DNA of 43,060 nucleotides from NCBI RefSeq assembly GCF_008041835.1, contig NZ_VRYE01000070.1:1-43060 (forward strand). The letters are read 5' to 3'. Both the position numbers and the translations under genes were made by a program. This DNA comes from Ectopseudomonas mendocina. Lineage in GTDB: Bacteria > Pseudomonadota > Gammaproteobacteria > Pseudomonadales > Pseudomonadaceae. Below, piece after piece: positions 28,452-37,532 of the stretch; position 1 is the first letter of the stretch; the number at the start of each line of letters is the position of its first letter. A model generated the notes under the pieces. The model was given only the letters and a program-made list of their open reading frames with translations. It was not told where the DNA came from and ran no database searches.

Positions 28452-30122
28452 TCAGGCCGCTTGCGACTCGGCCTGGCTCAGGGCGCGGTTCAGCGCGCTG
28501 AACAGGGCGCGGAAGCTCGCGGTGGTCAGGTTCTCGTCGATGCCGATGCCGTGCAGGGCACGACCGCCGTTGACGCGTAGCTCGATGTAGGCCGCTGCCT
28601 TGGCATTGGTGCCGGCACCGATGGCGTGCTCGCTGTAGTCCATCACCTCGACGGCAACCGGCAGGGCTGCCGCCAGGGCTTCCAACGGGCCTTTGCCGAT
28701 GCCGTGCCAGTGGTGTTTTTCAGCACCTTCGATGACCTCGATATCCACCGCGCTGGTGCCGTTTTCTTCCTGCAGACGATGGCCTTTCAGGGTGTAGGGG
28801 CTGCGCGCTTGCAGGTATTCGGTTTCGAGCAACTGATAGATCTGCGCAGCAGTCATTTCCAGGCCGAGGCGATCGGTTTCACGCTGTACCACCTGGCTGA
28901 ACTCGATCTGCATGCGCCGCGGCAGGCTGATGCCGTATTCCTGTTCGAGCAGGAAGGTGATGCCGCCCTTGCCGGACTGGCTGTTGACGCGAATCACCGC
29001 CTCGTAGTCGCGGCCAATGTCGGCCGGGTCGATCGGCAGGTACGGCACTTCCCACAGCGCATCGTCCTTCTGCTGGGCGAAGCCCTTGCGGATGGCGTCC
29101 TGGTGCGAGCCGGAGAAGGCGGTGTGCACCAGATCGCCGACGTACGGGTGGCGCGGGTGCACCGGGATCTGGTTGCAGTCCTCGACCACCTTGCGTACGG
29201 CATCGATGTCGGAGAAGTCCAGCTCCGGGTCAACGCCTTGGGTGTAGAGGTTCAGCGCCAAGGTCACCAGGCAGACGTTGCCAGTGCGCTCGCCGTTGCC
29301 GAACAGGCAGCCTTCGACGCGATCGGCACCAGCCATGACGGCCAGCTCGGAAGCGGCGACGCCGGTGCCACGGTCGTTATGGGTGTGTACGCTGATCAGC
29401 ACGCTGTCGCGCTTGTTCACATTGCGGCCGAACCACTCGATCTGGTCTGCGTAGTTGTTCGGTGTGGCGCACTCGATGGTGGCCGGCAGGTTGAGGATCA
29501 GCGGGTTGGCCGGGGTCGGCCGGAACACGTCGATCACTGCGTTGCAGACCTCGACGGCGAAGTCGATTTCGGTGCTGCTGAACACTTCCGGCGAATACTC
29601 GAAGCCCCACTGAGTTTCCGGCGCAGCATCGGCCAGGCGCTTGATGGTGGTACCGGCAGCCACGGCGATGGCTTTGACACCGGCCTTGTCCTGGTTGAAG
29701 ACAATCTTGCGGAAGCTCGGCGCACAGGCGTTGTAGTAGTGGACGATGGCCTTCTTGGCGCCTTTCAGCGACTCGAAGGTGCGCTCGATAAGGTCGTCAC
29801 GGGCCTGGGTCAGCACCTGGATGGTCACGTCGTCGGGGATGTGGCTGCCTTCGATCAGCTCGCGGACGAAGTCGAAGTCGGTCTGCGAGGCGGACGGGAA
29901 GCCCACTTCGATTTCCTTCAGGCCCACGGCCACCAGGCATTTGAAGAAGCGCATCTTCTTCTCGGCATCCATCGGCTCGATCAGCGACTGGTTGCCATCG
30001 CGCAGGTCGGTGGACAGCCAGATCGGCGCCTTGTCGATGATCTTGTCCGGCCAGGTACGGTCCGGAATCTGGATCTGAGTAAACGGGCGGTACTTCTTCG
30101 ACGGGTCTTTGAGCATGGTCAT
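28452..30122 (-). CDS. leuA: 2-isopropylmalate synthase LeuA
   Basis: The first committed step of leucine synthesis: condensation of acetyl-CoA with 2-oxoisovalerate. It has 556 residues, the long LeuA form. The DRE-TIM barrel has the catalytic motif [11 protein letters not shown] (D39, R41, D42) and the metal-site [31 protein letters not shown] follows. The C-terminal regulatory domain (from about 430) binds leucine in this family. The start [14 protein letters not shown] matches other pseudomonads. A possible leader peptide lies upstream. Confidence 0.96.
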   Translation of the reverse strand: MTMLKDPSKKYRPFTQIQIPDRTWPDKIIDKAPIWLSTDLRDGNQSLIEPMDAEKKMRFFKCLVAVGLKEIEVGFPSASQTDFDFVRELIEGSHIPDDVTIQVLTQARDDLIERTFESLKGAKKAIVHYYNACAPSFRKIVFNQDKAGVKAIAVAAGTTIKRLADAAPETQWGFEYSPEVFSSTEIDFAVEVCNAVIDVFRPTPANPLILNLPATIECATPNNYADQIEWFGRNVNKRDSVLISVHTHNDRGTGVAASELAVMAGADRVEGCLFGNGERTGNVCLVTLALNLYTQGVDPELDFSDIDAVRKVVEDCNQIPVHPRHPYVGDLVHTAFSGSHQDAIRKGFAQQKDDALWEVPYLPIDPADIGRDYEAVIRVNSQSGKGGITFLLEQEYGISLPRRMQIEFSQVVQRETDRLGLEMTAAQIYQLLETEYLQARSPYTLKGHRLQEENGTSAVDIEVIEGAEKHHWHGIGKGPLEALAAALPVAVEVMDYSEHAIGAGTNAKAAAYIELRVNGGRALHGIGIDENLTTASFRALFSALNRALSQAESQAA

Positions 30123-30180
30123 GAGCGGGTCCTGCGAAATGGGAGTCGAATACGAGGCCGGGCGGCCATGAAACGGGGTT

Positions 30181-30264
30181 TCAGGCGGGGCTTCGCAGTC
30201 GCGGGCTGACCAGTCGCAGGCATGCGAGCTGGCGGACGAGAAAGAGGACGTTGACGATTTTCAT
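30181..30264 (-). CDS. Possible leader peptide upstream of leuA
   Basis: A 27-codon frame reads [20 protein letters not shown] and then PRLRSPA. It holds six leucine and four valine codons, and its stop is 58 bases before the leuA ATG. Leader peptides rich in the end product control leu operons by attenuation in enterobacteria. Against it: no purine-rich ribosome site precedes the ATG (CCCCC instead), and I see no T-tailed terminator between it and leuA, only the hairpin TGAAAC/GTTTCA at about 30169-30183. Confidence 0.4.
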   Translation of the reverse strand: MKIVNVLFLVRQLACLRLVSPRLRSPA

Positions 30265-30442
30265 GGGGGAAACCCTATCCATCATGCGTGGATATGGCAA
30301 TGCTTGCCGGAAAAACGCCGATTTATTGCGGATAGGTTTTTATCAAGGGATTTTATTGCTCGAAACGAGGTTTTTTCAGCGAATCGTGTTTGCTGCATCT
30401 GGCCGGCGGTGAATCTCTCCGCTGGCCAGACCTGATCCCGGC

Positions 30443-31108
30443 TCAGTCGGCGTAGTCGTACGCGCCGCCCTTCTCCAGCGCGCGGCGATAGGCCGGGCGG
30501 GCGTGGATGCGTTGCAGGAAGTCGTGCAGGCGTGGATGGTTCGCCAGCACGCCACGGGCAGCGGCCGCTTCCAGCGGGAAGCTGAGCTGGATGTCGGCGG
30601 CGCTGAAGGCGTCACCAGCGAACCACTCATGCTCGCTCAGCTGGCTTTCCAGGTAATCGAAATGCAGTTTCAGTTGCGGCGTGATGAAGGCCTGGCCGAC
30701 CTTGTCCGCGATGCCACGGGCGATGGGCTTGATGAAAAAGGGCATGGGTGAGCTGCGCAGCTTGTCAAACACCAGCTTGAGCAGCAGCGGTGGCATCGCC
30801 GAACCTTCGGCGTAGTGCAGCCAGTAGCGGCAGCGCAGGCGCTCCGGGCTGCCGGCTGCCGGTAGCAGCCAGTCGCCATAGCGTTCAGCCAGGTATTCGA
30901 TGATGGCGCCGGATTCGGCCAGGGTCAGCTCGCCGTCGGTGATCAGCGGTGACTTGCCCAGCGGATGCACCTGGCGCAGCTCGGCGGGGGCCAGCAGGGT
31001 CTGCGGGTCGCGCTGGTAGTGCTTGATCTGGTAGTCGATGCCGATCTCTTCGAGCATCCACAGAATGCGCTGGGAGCGCGAGTTGTTCAGGTGATGCAGG
31101 GTGATCAT
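30443..31108 (-). CDS. Glutathione S-transferase family protein
   Basis: It has 221 residues. The ATG at 31108 follows GGAG and gives MITLHHLNNSRSQRILWMLE, a thioredoxin-fold N-domain with the Ser/Arg region used for glutathione activation. The cis-Pro block is HPLGKSPLITDG, followed by LAESGAIIEYLAERYG. The helical C-domain includes FAGDAFSAADIQLSFPL. The frame runs upstream to 31324 but that part has no similarity. Substrate unknown. Confidence 0.88.
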   Translation of the reverse strand: MITLHHLNNSRSQRILWMLEEIGIDYQIKHYQRDPQTLLAPAELRQVHPLGKSPLITDGELTLAESGAIIEYLAERYGDWLLPAAGSPERLRCRYWLHYAEGSAMPPLLLKLVFDKLRSSPMPFFIKPIARGIADKVGQAFITPQLKLHFDYLESQLSEHEWFAGDAFSAADIQLSFPLEAAAARGVLANHPRLHDFLQRIHARPAYRRALEKGGAYDYAD

Positions 31109-31175
31109 GGCAAGCTCCGGCCGATTCTGGGGCAGCGTTCTGTAATACGTCGTTCTGGGACGCACCACTAGCGTT

Positions 31176-32438
31176 TTATTGCATCGCCCTTGGCTGCTCG
31201 GCAATGGTGGGTCGCAATTCGCGCATGTCCGCACCGCTCGGATGCTGGAACACGCGCAGGCCGAACTCGGGGAGGATGGCCAGCAGGTGGTCGAAGATGT
31301 CGGACTGGATCCCTTCGTAAGCATTCCACGCCACTGTATTGGTGAAACAGTAGATTTCCAGCGGCAGGCCGTCGGCGGTCGGGCTGAGCTGGCGTACCAG
31401 CAGGGTCATGTTCTGGTGGATGTTGGGGTTGTGACGCAGGTAGTGCTCGACATAGGCGCGGAAGCTGCCGATGTTGGTGATACGGCGCGTGTTGACCGGA
31501 TCCTTGCCGTACTCGGCCAGCTTGGTGTTCCAGTCCTGCAGCTCCTGATCCTTACGATCCAGGTATTCGTCGAGCAGCATGAAGCGGCGCAGGCGGGCGA
31601 TTTCCTCGTCGCTGAGAAAGTGCACGCTGGTCAGGTCGAGATACAGCGCGCGCTTGATCCGGCGCCCGCCGGATTCCTGCATGCCACGCCAGTTCTTGAA
31701 CGGGTCGGTGATGAAGCGCTTGGTCGGGATGGTGGTGATGGTCTTGTCCCAGTTCTGCACCTTGACCGTATGCAGGGCGATGTCGATCACGTCGCCATCG
31801 GCGTTGAGCTGGGGCATTTCCACCCAGTCGCCGACGCGGATGATGTCGCTGGAGGAAATCTGCACGCTGGCCACCAGCGACAGCAGGGTGTCCTGGAAGA
31901 TCAACATCAGCACGGCGGCCATGGCGCCGAGGCCGGAGAGCAGGATCAGCGGCGAGCGGTCGATCAGCGCCGCCACCATGAGGATCGCGGCAATGGCGAA
32001 GATGGCGATCTTGATCACCTGCAGGTAGCCCTTGATCGGCTTCAGGTGCGCATTGGGCCGGCGTTGGTAAAGGGTGTTGAGAATGTCCAGCAGGGCGCCG
32101 ATGGCCAAGGCGATGGTCAGCACGATGAAGGCGCCGCAGACGTTCTGCGTGACCGTTACCACGGCTTCGGGCATGCCCGGCACCACGGCTACACCGGAGG
32201 ACAGCACCAGCGCCGGGACGATGTGCGACAGGCGCTTGATGATGCCGCTTTCCTTGATCTGGCCATGGCGACCCAGGGTGGTCGCGCCGACCACGCGGTA
32301 GATGGCACGCACCAGGATACGTTTGACGATCCAGTTCGACAGCCAGGCGGCGACGATCAGGGCAAAGGTGGCGGTGAGAGTGAGCAGTTCAGGCTGTTCG
32401 TTCAGCCAACCCATCCAGGTATCGAACTCATTCGGCAT
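31176..32438 (-). CDS. MscS-family mechanosensitive channel (YbdG-like)
   Basis: It has 420 residues from the ATG at 32438, which follows GGAG by 7 bases. Five hydrophobic segments occur in the first 190 residues. The MscS core follows with the pore-helix and beta-domain region (LLSLVASVQISSSDIIRVGD, WVEMPQL, VQNWDKTITTIPTKRF). The length and C-terminal domain match YbdG, a low-conductance channel linked to moderate osmotic stress in E. coli. An upstream extension to 32489 has no ribosome site. Confidence 0.87.
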   Translation of the reverse strand: MPNEFDTWMGWLNEQPELLTLTATFALIVAAWLSNWIVKRILVRAIYRVVGATTLGRHGQIKESGIIKRLSHIVPALVLSSGVAVVPGMPEAVVTVTQNVCGAFIVLTIALAIGALLDILNTLYQRRPNAHLKPIKGYLQVIKIAIFAIAAILMVAALIDRSPLILLSGLGAMAAVLMLIFQDTLLSLVASVQISSSDIIRVGDWVEMPQLNADGDVIDIALHTVKVQNWDKTITTIPTKRFITDPFKNWRGMQESGGRRIKRALYLDLTSVHFLSDEEIARLRRFMLLDEYLDRKDQELQDWNTKLAEYGKDPVNTRRITNIGSFRAYVEHYLRHNPNIHQNMTLLVRQLSPTADGLPLEIYCFTNTVAWNAYEGIQSDIFDHLLAILPEFGLRVFQHPSGADMRELRPTIAEQPRAMQ

Positions 32439-32557
32439 TTCCGGCTCCGAAGCAGGCAGGAGGAAAGACCGACGCTTAAAGCCGGCCACCTTGGCCGCCG
32501 TACCCTAACAAAAATACGTCAGCAACCCAAACCGCAGGTATTGCAGGCTGCGTAGGT

Positions 32558-33382
32558 TCAGGGCTTGAACGCACCGATGAAGATCGCCGGGTCAACCCGT
32601 GCGTCGTTGAGGCTGACGTTCCAGTGCAGGTGCGGGCCGGTCGCGCGCCCGGTGGCGCCGACCTTGCCGATATGGCCGCCACGGGCGATCTCGTCGCCGA
32701 GCTGCACGTCGATCTCGGAGAGGTGGCAGAACATGCTGATCAGCCCCTGGCCGTGATCGAGAAATACCGTCTTGCCGTTGAAGAAGTAGTCGCCGATGAG
32801 GATGACCTTGCCTGCCGCTGGTGCCTTGATCGGCGTGCCACGATTGGCGGCGAAATCCAGGCCCGAATGCGGGTTGCGTTCCTCGCCATTGAAGAAGCGG
32901 CGCAAACCGAAGGGGCTGGACAGCGGGCCGTTGACTGGCCGGTCGAACAGCAGGTTGCTTGGCTGGCGTGGGCTGAACTGCTGGTAGGCGCGGGTCTGCT
33001 CGGCCAGTTCGCGCTCGATACGTTTGAGGTTCTCGGCGTTGGGGGTGACCTGCTGCTGATTCTTGATGGTGATGCGCTGCTCGGCGTAGTGCTTGCTGCC
33101 CACCTCAAAGCTGAGTGTCTGACCGCCCGCGACCTCTACCTGTTGAGTGCCCGGTTTGACGCTGAGCGGGATGCCGACAATGGCGATCCAGCGCTGGCCG
33201 TCTTCATGCACGGTCAGCACCGGCTTGCCCTGATAACGCACCTTGGGCGCCTGCGCCGGGTTGCCCAGATCGATCACCGCCACGCCACCTGGCACCGGTT
33301 TGTTCAGCAGGCGGGTGATGAAACCTTCGGCGTGGGCGGGCAGGGCCAGACAGCAGGCAAGCAGAAAGATCAGTGGGCGCAT
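32558..33382 (-). CDS. M23-family (LytM-type) peptidoglycan endopeptidase
   Basis: It has 274 residues. A signal peptide (MRPLIFLLACCLALPAHA) is followed by an immunoglobulin-like N-domain and then the M23 domain from about 160. Zinc ligands are visible in NPHSGLDFA (HxxxD) and GPHLHWNV (HxH), with HGQGLISMFCHL between, so the enzyme is probably active. The ATG at 33382 follows AGGA by 7 bases. The upstream part of the frame is translated REP-like repeat and not real. It likely acts in the periplasm on wall crosslinks. Confidence 0.92.
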   Translation of the reverse strand: MRPLIFLLACCLALPAHAEGFITRLLNKPVPGGVAVIDLGNPAQAPKVRYQGKPVLTVHEDGQRWIAIVGIPLSVKPGTQQVEVAGGQTLSFEVGSKHYAEQRITIKNQQQVTPNAENLKRIERELAEQTRAYQQFSPRQPSNLLFDRPVNGPLSSPFGLRRFFNGEERNPHSGLDFAANRGTPIKAPAAGKVILIGDYFFNGKTVFLDHGQGLISMFCHLSEIDVQLGDEIARGGHIGKVGATGRATGPHLHWNVSLNDARVDPAIFIGAFKP

Positions 33383-33425
33383 AAAAAGTCCTATACGAAA
33401 AGAACGCCGAAGGTTGGATGCAAAC

Positions 33426-33488
33426 GGTAGGGTGGGCTTCAGCCCACCAACAGGGGGCTGGTTTTGGTGGGCTGAAGCCCACCCTACC
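33426..33488. repeat. REPIN-like inverted repeat upstream of the M23 gene
   Basis: GTAGGGTGGGCTTCAGCCCA opens the left arm (25 bases, 33426-33450). The right arm (33464-33488) is its perfect inverse, with 13 bases between. Each arm contains its own palindrome (TGGGCTTCAGCCCA). This is a different sequence family from the GTAGGAGC REPs. A degenerate third arm (CCCACCCTGCCAAC) follows at about 33513-33526. Confidence 0.8.
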
Positions 33489-33527
33489 AACTGAAGCGCA
33501 GCGCCGCCCGGCCCACCCTGCCAACTA

Positions 33528-34907
33528 TTAGTCCAGCAGCGACAAGGTCGCCGGTTGTATGTGGTTGTCCTCGACGCGCACGTCTAGTTCACCCTCGCCC
33601 AGGCGTGCCTTGAGACGCTGGCCGGGCTGGGTTTGCGCGGCGCTGCGCACCGCCTGGCCGCGCTCGTCGAGGAGGATGCTGTAGCCACGACCGAGGGTGG
33701 CCAAGGGGCTGACGATCTGCAGTTGCGCAGCCAGGGCACCCAGTTGCTGGCGCTGGCTGCGGAGCTGGCTGTGCATGGCGCGCGGCAGGCGCGTGGCCAG
33801 GCCATCGAGGCGCTGGCGCAACAGAGCCAGGCTGCGCCCCGGATGCTGCGCGGCGAGGCGTGCGTCGAGGCGGGCCAGGCGTTCGCGTTGATTGGCCAGT
33901 TGCTGGTTGAAGGCGCGGCGCAGGCGCATGTCCAGGTCATCCAGGCGCTGGGCCTGCTGGCGCAGGCGTTCGCCGGGGTGGCGCAGGCGTCGGCTGGTGC
34001 CTTCCAGGCGCAGGCGTTCGCGGGCCAGACGGCCTTGCATGTGCAGCGCCAGGCGCCGTTGCAGGTTGTGCAGGCGCTGCACCAGCTCGCTGCTGTCCGG
34101 GGCCAGCAGTTCGGCGGCGGCAGAGGGCGTCGGCGCGCGCACGTCGGCGACGAAGTCGGCGATGGATACATCGGTCTCATGGCCCACGGCGCTGACGATG
34201 GGCGTGACACAGGCGGCCACGGCGCGGGCCACGACTTCCTCGTTGAAGCACCAGAGATCTTCCAGCGAACCGCCGCCACGGGCCAGGATCAGTGCGTCGT
34301 AACCTTGCGCATCGGCGCGCTGCAGGGCGCGGACGATCTGCGCCGTGGCCTCGCGGCCCTGTACGGCGGTGGGGATCAGGTTCAACTCCACCTGCGGCGC
34401 GCGGCGGCGGAACACGCTGATGATGTCGCGGATCACTGCACCGGTGGGCGAGGTGACGATGCCGATGCGCTTGGGATGAGCGGGCAGGGCAATCTTGCGT
34501 TCGCTGGCGAACAGGCCTTCGCCGCCGAGCTTTTCCTTGAGTGCCTCGAAGGCCAGGCGCAGGGCGCCGTCACCGGCTGGCTCGACGGCATCGAGAATCA
34601 ACTGGTAGTCGCCGCGGCCCTCGAACAGCGAAACCTTGCCGCGCACCTTCACCGCCAGACCATCACGCAGGGCCTGGCGCACGCGTACGGCGTTCTGCCG
34701 GAACAGCGCGCAGCGCACCTGGGCCTGGCTGTCTTTCAGGGTGAAGTAGATGTGGCCGGAGGCCGGGCGGGCGAGGTTGGAGATTTCCCCCTCGACCCAG
34801 ATACCGGCGAACACGTCCTCCAGCAGCAGGCGGGCGCGGTTATTCAGTTGGCTGACGCTGAGCACCTCGCGGTCGAGGTTCAGGCGGGCAAAAGGGTCAT
34901 TGATCAT
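33528..34907 (-). CDS. xseA: Exodeoxyribonuclease VII large subunit
   Basis: The catalytic subunit of a single-strand-specific exonuclease used in mismatch repair and recombination. It has 459 residues. An N-terminal OB-fold (VSQLNNRARLLLEDVFAGIW, VEGEISNLARPASGHIYFTL) is followed by the catalytic core with RIGIVTSPTGAVIRDI, ILARGGGSLEDLWCFNEE and VSAVGHETDVSIADFVADVR. A long coiled-coil, rich in Arg, Leu and Gln, runs from about 260 to 390. The C-terminal block is SPLATLGRGYSIL. The small subunit gene xseB is not in the window, which is normal. Confidence 0.95.
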   Translation of the reverse strand: MINDPFARLNLDREVLSVSQLNNRARLLLEDVFAGIWVEGEISNLARPASGHIYFTLKDSQAQVRCALFRQNAVRVRQALRDGLAVKVRGKVSLFEGRGDYQLILDAVEPAGDGALRLAFEALKEKLGGEGLFASERKIALPAHPKRIGIVTSPTGAVIRDIISVFRRRAPQVELNLIPTAVQGREATAQIVRALQRADAQGYDALILARGGGSLEDLWCFNEEVVARAVAACVTPIVSAVGHETDVSIADFVADVRAPTPSAAAELLAPDSSELVQRLHNLQRRLALHMQGRLARERLRLEGTSRRLRHPGERLRQQAQRLDDLDMRLRRAFNQQLANQRERLARLDARLAAQHPGRSLALLRQRLDGLATRLPRAMHSQLRSQRQQLGALAAQLQIVSPLATLGRGYSILLDERGQAVRSAAQTQPGQRLKARLGEGELDVRVEDNHIQPATLSLLD

Positions 34908-34934
34908 GGGGCGGCATGATAAGCGCAGAGGCGC

Positions 34935-35813
34935 TCAACTGTCTTCGAGCAGACGCCCGAGCAGCCAGGCTGCCACCGGGCCAAGTTCACGCTGGCGCGA
35001 CCAGATGGCGTCCACCGTGACCCGCCGTGGCCAGCCATTGCAGGGCAGCTCATGCAGGCCGCCAAAGCCGTAGGCATCGACCAGTTGCCTGGGCAGTTCG
35101 GCCCAGCCGAAGCCCAGACGGGCCATTTCCAGCAGCATCAGGTAGTCCGGCGCGGCCCAGCAGCGTCCGCCGCTGCCGGGCAACTCGTCCGTGTTCGCAT
35201 CGTCATGGGCGACGCTGCTCAGGCGCAGCAGACGCCAGCGCGACAAGTCGTCCTGACGCACTCGTGGCAGCTTGCTCAGGGGGTGATCCTTGGCGACGAA
35301 CAGACCGAACTCGCTGCTCATTTCCAGGCGGGCGTGGGCGATATGCGGTGGATAGGCCGCTTGCGCGGCGAGCAGTCCCAGCTGAGCGCGGCCCTGGGTG
35401 ATCAGGTCGAGTACGTCGGCCTGTTCGGCGATCAGGCTCTCGAACTGCAGATCGGCAAAGCGTTGATCCAGCTCCTGCAGGCGCATCTCGTATTGTTTCG
35501 GCTGGTAGGCATCGGACAGTGCCAGGGTCAGGCGCGGCTCCTGGCCCTTGGCCAAACTGGCGGCATGTCGCGCCAGGCGGTCGCTGGCGTTCAACACCTC
35601 TTCGGCATGGGCCAGCAGGCTGGCGCCGGCGTCGGTCAGTTGCAATTGACGCGGGCCGCGCTCGAACAGCGCCACGCCCAGATCGATTTCCAGGCGCGCG
35701 ACGGCCTCGCTGATGGTCGACTGACTCTTGCCCAGGCGTCGCGCCGCAGCGCTGAGCGAGCCGCAGTTGGCGGCTTGAGCGAAGGCTTGCAGCGATTCAG
35801 GTGAAATATTCAT
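34935..35813 (-). CDS. LysR-family transcriptional regulator
   Basis: It has 292 residues. The N-terminal winged helix is LQAFAQAANCGSLSAAARRL followed by GKSQSTISEAVARLE, and the C-terminal part is a periplasmic-binding-like effector domain. The start chosen is MNISPESLQAF (35813), though its ribosome site is weak. The gene is divergent from the PACE transporter gene, with 88 bases between starts, so it probably regulates that gene and itself. The effector is unknown. Confidence 0.9.
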   Translation of the reverse strand: MNISPESLQAFAQAANCGSLSAAARRLGKSQSTISEAVARLEIDLGVALFERGPRQLQLTDAGASLLAHAEEVLNASDRLARHAASLAKGQEPRLTLALSDAYQPKQYEMRLQELDQRFADLQFESLIAEQADVLDLITQGRAQLGLLAAQAAYPPHIAHARLEMSSEFGLFVAKDHPLSKLPRVRQDDLSRWRLLRLSSVAHDDANTDELPGSGGRCWAAPDYLMLLEMARLGFGWAELPRQLVDAYGFGGLHELPCNGWPRRVTVDAIWSRQRELGPVAAWLLGRLLEDS

Positions 35814-35828
35814 ATCGTTATGGCCGAT
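35814..35828. promoter_or_regulatory. Possible LysR-type box between the regulator and transporter
   Basis: ATCG-TTATGGC-CGAT is a dyad that fits T-N11-A. It directly abuts the regulator start codon, which would suit autorepression but is close. Matches of this size are common by chance. Confidence 0.25.
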
Positions 35829-35901
35829 GGCTACTGGCTTTGGCTTGGCTGGTATTCCGATGATCATAGCGCTCGTTGCCACTTATCACGAGGTCCGCTT
35901 C

Positions 35902-36369
35902 ATGACTCAGCCCCCGCCGCGATCACTGCGTGAGCGCATCGGTCACGCCCTGGCCTTCGAGGGCATCGCCGTGCTCATCTGTGCACCGGCCATGGCCTGG
36001 TTCATGGACAAGCCACTGCTGCACCTGGGGGTGCTGACCCTGATGTTCTCAACCGTGGCGATGCTGTGGAACATGCTGTTCAACTACCTCTTCGACCGCG
36101 CGCAGAGTCGTCTGGGTTTTGAGCGCGGCTTGTGGGCGCGGGTCAGTCATGCGCTGCTGTTCGAGGTGGGCCTGATCGTCGCACTGGTGCCATTGGCCGC
36201 CTGGTGGTTGTCGATTGGCCTGCTCGAGGCGCTGCTGCTGGATATCGTGCTGATTCTGTTTTTTCTGCCCTACACCCTGGCGTTCAACTGGATCTATGAC
36301 CTGTTGCGCGCGCGTTGGCTGGCCCAACGTCAGGCGCAGTTGGGCGATGCGGTCTGTCGAGGGGCTTGA
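35902..36369 (+). CDS. PACE-family (chlorhexidine/biocide) efflux transporter
   Basis: It has 155 residues with two tandem bacterial transmembrane pair domains, each of two helices. The ATG at 35902 follows GAGG. Conserved family features are a Glu in the first helix of each repeat (E20 in HALAFEG, E88 in HALLFEVG), WNMLFNYLFDRA after the first pair and FNWIYDLLRARW after the second. AceI-type proteins of this family export chlorhexidine, acriflavine or short diamines by proton antiport. Its regulator is the divergent LysR gene. Confidence 0.9.
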   Translation: MTQPPPRSLRERIGHALAFEGIAVLICAPAMAWFMDKPLLHLGVLTLMFSTVAMLWNMLFNYLFDRAQSRLGFERGLWARVSHALLFEVGLIVALVPLAAWWLSIGLLEALLLDIVLILFFLPYTLAFNWIYDLLRARWLAQRQAQLGDAVCRGA

Positions 36370-36423
36370 TTGGCCGGCCGCAGCGGCTAAGCTGCCGCCC
36401 TTTCCCTATCAGCTCCGAGCACC

Positions 36424-36978
36424 ATGACCGCGCAACTGATCCTCGTCCCGCAGATATCCACGCTTCCTGCCCACGAGCAAAAGGCCCAGGCCATGCTGCG
36501 CTGGCTGGTCAAGCGGGACATCGTCGCGGCGCTGCCGACCACCTGTGGGCAGGGCGGCAACGGCATGGCTTATGCCATCGGGCCAGGCGCCCGGCATATT
36601 GCCCAACGTCCCGAGTTGCTGCCTTATGGGCAGCCGCACAATGGTTTGGAGATCATCACCAAACGCTGCATCTATCTGCCAACCCGCGACTTTCTCGAAG
36701 AGGCGGGCTGTGCCGAATGCCGCAGGGAAGTGGGCGTACCGCTGTTCGACAGCCTGGAAGTGTGGTGGCCAGGGGAGACCGACAACTTCACCTGCCCGGA
36801 ATGCGGGCATGAAGATGACATCAACGGTTTCCTGTTCCTGCAACCTTGCGGTTTTTCCAACCTGGGCTTCATCTTCAACGGCTGGATGGACGCCGGCCTG
36901 CGCCCGGCGTTCGTCGAAGAATTCGGCGAACGCCTAGGCTTTGCGGTGAGGCAGGTGCGGGTGGACGATCCGGCTTGA
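36424..36978 (+). CDS. Conserved protein with two CxxC zinc-ribbon knuckles, unknown function
   Basis: It has 184 residues. Two CxxC pairs, CAEC (96-99) and CPEC (124-127), could bind one zinc ion. Between and after them are an acidic GETDNFTCPECGHEDDINGF region and FSNLGFIFNGW. No signal peptide or membrane span. I recall similar single-copy proteins in pseudomonads, but no function is known to me. It starts 54 bases after the PACE gene on the same strand. Confidence 0.75.
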   Translation: MTAQLILVPQISTLPAHEQKAQAMLRWLVKRDIVAALPTTCGQGGNGMAYAIGPGARHIAQRPELLPYGQPHNGLEIITKRCIYLPTRDFLEEAGCAECRREVGVPLFDSLEVWWPGETDNFTCPECGHEDDINGFLFLQPCGFSNLGFIFNGWMDAGLRPAFVEEFGERLGFAVRQVRVDDPA

Positions 36979-37040
36979 GCGGTTTTCAGCCAATTGTGGG
37001 GGGCTCGGCACAAGGTGGCTGCGCTGCCATCAGGTTAAGG

Positions 37041-37500
37041 TCAGAACTCGACGCTGGCCGACAGGTGCACTTCGCGCGGCTCGCCCACTGCGATGCGCAG
37101 ATCATCACCGCTATTGATCGCAGCGTTGATCGCAGCCGCCCAGCACGAGTATCCATCGATCATCGAGGCGCCAGTTGTCCTTGGCACAGATCGCGTTGAA
37201 GTGCCCTTCGTCGAGGCGGTCGCTTTGCACGGCGCTGAGGGTTCGCGCTGCGCTGCCGTGGTTGCGCCGGTAGTCCTGGTGCTGCCGCTCGGCGACCAGA
37301 CGCCAGGCGAAGCGGCCGTCCTTGAGAGCGATGGAGGATTTTCCCGCAGTGCTGGCGCGCTAGGCCTGATAGCTGTCTTCGTCCTGATTGGCGTTGGCAA
37401 CCCCTTCCAGGCTGGGCAACTCCAGCTCATGAGCCAGCAGTTGACGAGCTGTCAGCAGGCAAGGGCCGCAACGTGACACGGTGGTCGCCCAGGGAAGATC
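37041..37500 (-). pseudogene. Remnant of an outer-membrane beta-barrel receptor (TonB-dependent-like)
   Basis: On the minus strand one frame reads LLAHELELPSLEGVANANQD, then after a stop KSSIALKDGRFAWRLVAERQ, and later KDNWRLDDRWILVLGG. Another frame ends SGDDLRIAVGEPREVHLSAS, VEF, stop at 37041. The last part, with GEPR and a final phenylalanine, is typical of TonB-dependent siderophore receptors. The DNWRLDDRW..LGG piece also fits an extracellular-loop and strand region of such barrels. The plug domain and most of the barrel are missing, and stops and a frame change are present. The family call rests on short motifs. Confidence 0.55.
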
Positions 37501-37532
37501 GGCTGAACTTTATCTGATACTCAAATGTGGGT

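Noticed and set aside
28626..30209. 527-codon open frame on the plus strand opposite leuA
   Set aside because: It is the complement of the well-supported leuA codons, with a composition typical of antisense frames.
31179..32555. 458-codon open frame on the plus strand opposite the MscS-type gene
   Set aside because: It is antisense to a clear membrane channel gene, with His/Gln/Asp-rich composition and no motif.
33383..33490. N-terminal extension of the M23 peptidase
   Set aside because: The extension is translated interspersed repeat. The ATG at 33382 has a ribosome site and begins a good signal peptide.
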